IMG/VR virus record: IMGVR_UViG_3300037234_000145
Span: 1-45,843 of that record
From: a virus
DNA: 45,843 nucleotides
Direction: 5' to 3' (one strand)
Position 1 is the first letter of the stretch; each line of letters begins with the position of its first letter. The position numbers and the translations under genes are program-made. Below, piece after piece: positions 45,123-45,843 of this stretch. Under the pieces are notes generated by a model. It searched no databases. It was not told the DNA's origin and was given only the letters and a program-made list of their open reading frames with translations.

Positions 45123-45843
45123 ATGGGTGGTTTTACTACTGGTAACAGTGGTCATCTAATTCGTTCGTCCGTCTGGTCGCAGAACCTGAAGGACATCTTA
45201 ATTGACGAACTGGAAGCTACAAAATACGTGGATTGGCTCACCGATTTCCCTGATGGAAATACGTTGAACATTCCTTCAATTGGACAGGCAACTGTTCGTG
45301 ATTATAGTGAGAATGAACCTGTCGTATACGACGCAATGGACACTGGTAACTTCCAGTTCTCTATCGACCAGTATAAGAGTTCAGGTACGTACATCACTGA
45401 ACAGAATAAGCAGGATGGTTTCTACATGGATCGGCTTATCAGCTCTTTCGTGCCTAAGCAGAACCGTGCTATTCAGGAATCTGTGGAAACTTCCATCATG
45501 GCCTTGGCATCTAGCCTTGGTACTGTTGGTACTCCCGGCTATGCTATCAATGGTCGTAACCATCGCTTCGACGCGACAGGTACTGCTGTAGGTGGCGACC
45601 AGCAGATTGCTGTAGCTGACTTTGCTACTGCACTGTTGGCCTTGAAGAAATCTAATGTCCCTCAGACCAACTTGGTCGCAATTGTTGATCCGTCTGTTGA
45701 GTATACTCTCAACACCCTGACTAACATTGTCAATATGAGTAACAACCCACAGTGGGAAGGTGTTGTGTCTTCTGGTATTGCTACTGGAATGCGCTTCGTC
45801 AAGAATATCTACGGCTTTGACGTATATACTTCTAACTACACTG
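45123..45843 (+). CDS. Major capsid protein, N-terminal part (continues at 1-342)
   Basis: ATG at 45123 with GAGAGG upstream, 13 bases after the scaffold stop. 240 codons are visible before the window ends; the last 127 bases repeat the window start, and the joined protein is 311 aa. N-terminal SSVWSQNLKDILIDELEAT then a beta-rich coat-like domain (GNTLNIPSIGQATVRDY). Made at high level from the consensus promoter at 44339. Confidence 0.85.
   Translation, partial: MGGFTTGNSGHLIRSSVWSQNLKDILIDELEATKYVDWLTDFPDGNTLNIPSIGQATVRDYSENEPVVYDAMDTGNFQFSIDQYKSSGTYITEQNKQDGFYMDRLISSFVPKQNRAIQESVETSIMALASSLGTVGTPGYAINGRNHRFDATGTAVGGDQQIAVADFATALLALKKSNVPQTNLVAIVDPSVEYTLNTLTNIVNMSNNPQWEGVVSSGIATGMRFVKNIYGFDVYTSNYT
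45717..45843. repeat. Terminal overlap, right copy
   Basis: Identical to bases 1-127. Confidence 0.95.

Overview
The window is a complete, circularly permuted genome of a tailed phage. Bases 1-127 are repeated exactly at 45717-45843, the cut lies inside the major capsid gene, and the reading frame continues across the join. The unique length is therefore 45,716 bp. Gene content is that of a short-tailed (podovirus-like) lytic phage with T7-type replication proteins: family A DNA polymerase, toprim primase-helicase and a RecB/Cas4-like nuclease. I see no phage RNA polymerase, no integrase and no convincing repressor. Good sigma70-type promoters instead point to use of the host RNA polymerase, probably in a proteobacterium. 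Overall layout and the B12-dependent ribonucleotide reductase recall Zobellviridae/cobavirus-like marine podoviruses; that placement is inference.

Layout. A control region at about 35.2-36.1 kb holds divergent promoters and three DnaA boxes beside an AT-rich stretch, and looks like a replication origin. Rightward from it (36.1 kb, through the join, to 13.3 kb) run the late genes: tail fibre, holin, M15 endolysin, small structural genes, terminase small and large subunits, portal, scaffold, capsid, tail tubular proteins, a GNAT acetyltransferase, internal virion proteins (1600 and 688 aa) and a zincin-like protein. Leftward from it (35.5 to 13.3 kb) runs one long early/middle operon. It begins with about fifteen small early genes and a composite SH3-like-repeat ORF. 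Next come three membrane proteins, an amidoligase / class-II glutamine amidotransferase / amidoligase / gamma-glutamylcyclotransferase cassette, and zinc-finger and coiled-coil microproteins. Replication genes follow (primase-helicase, polymerase, SSB-like, nuclease), mixed with HNH endonucleases and phosphoesterases. It ends with nucleotide metabolism (MazG-like pyrophosphohydrolase, NrdJ). The two arms converge at 13.33 kb, where the stop codons overlap and a UUCG-loop terminator for the leftward transcript lies inside the end of the rightward gene.

The leftward arm is extremely compact. Most genes are joined by ATGA, TAATG or 8-nt stop/start overlaps. About a dozen genes of 35-59 codons were read directly from the sequence. 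Three internal promoters have the TGA stop of the upstream gene embedded in their -35 TTGACA.

Most unusual features: (1) a 12-bp perfect palindrome, GCTCTTAAGAGC, in nine exact copies plus near-copies, concentrated at early-gene junctions and always read as Ala-Leu-Lys-Ser when inside a gene; (2) the amidoligase cassette; (3) a cloverleaf-like set of inverted repeats at 32113-32196 upstream of the composite ORF; (4) that ORF, which keeps two internal Shine-Dalgarno/ATG pairs; (5) a DnaA-box origin in a phage with T7-like replication genes.
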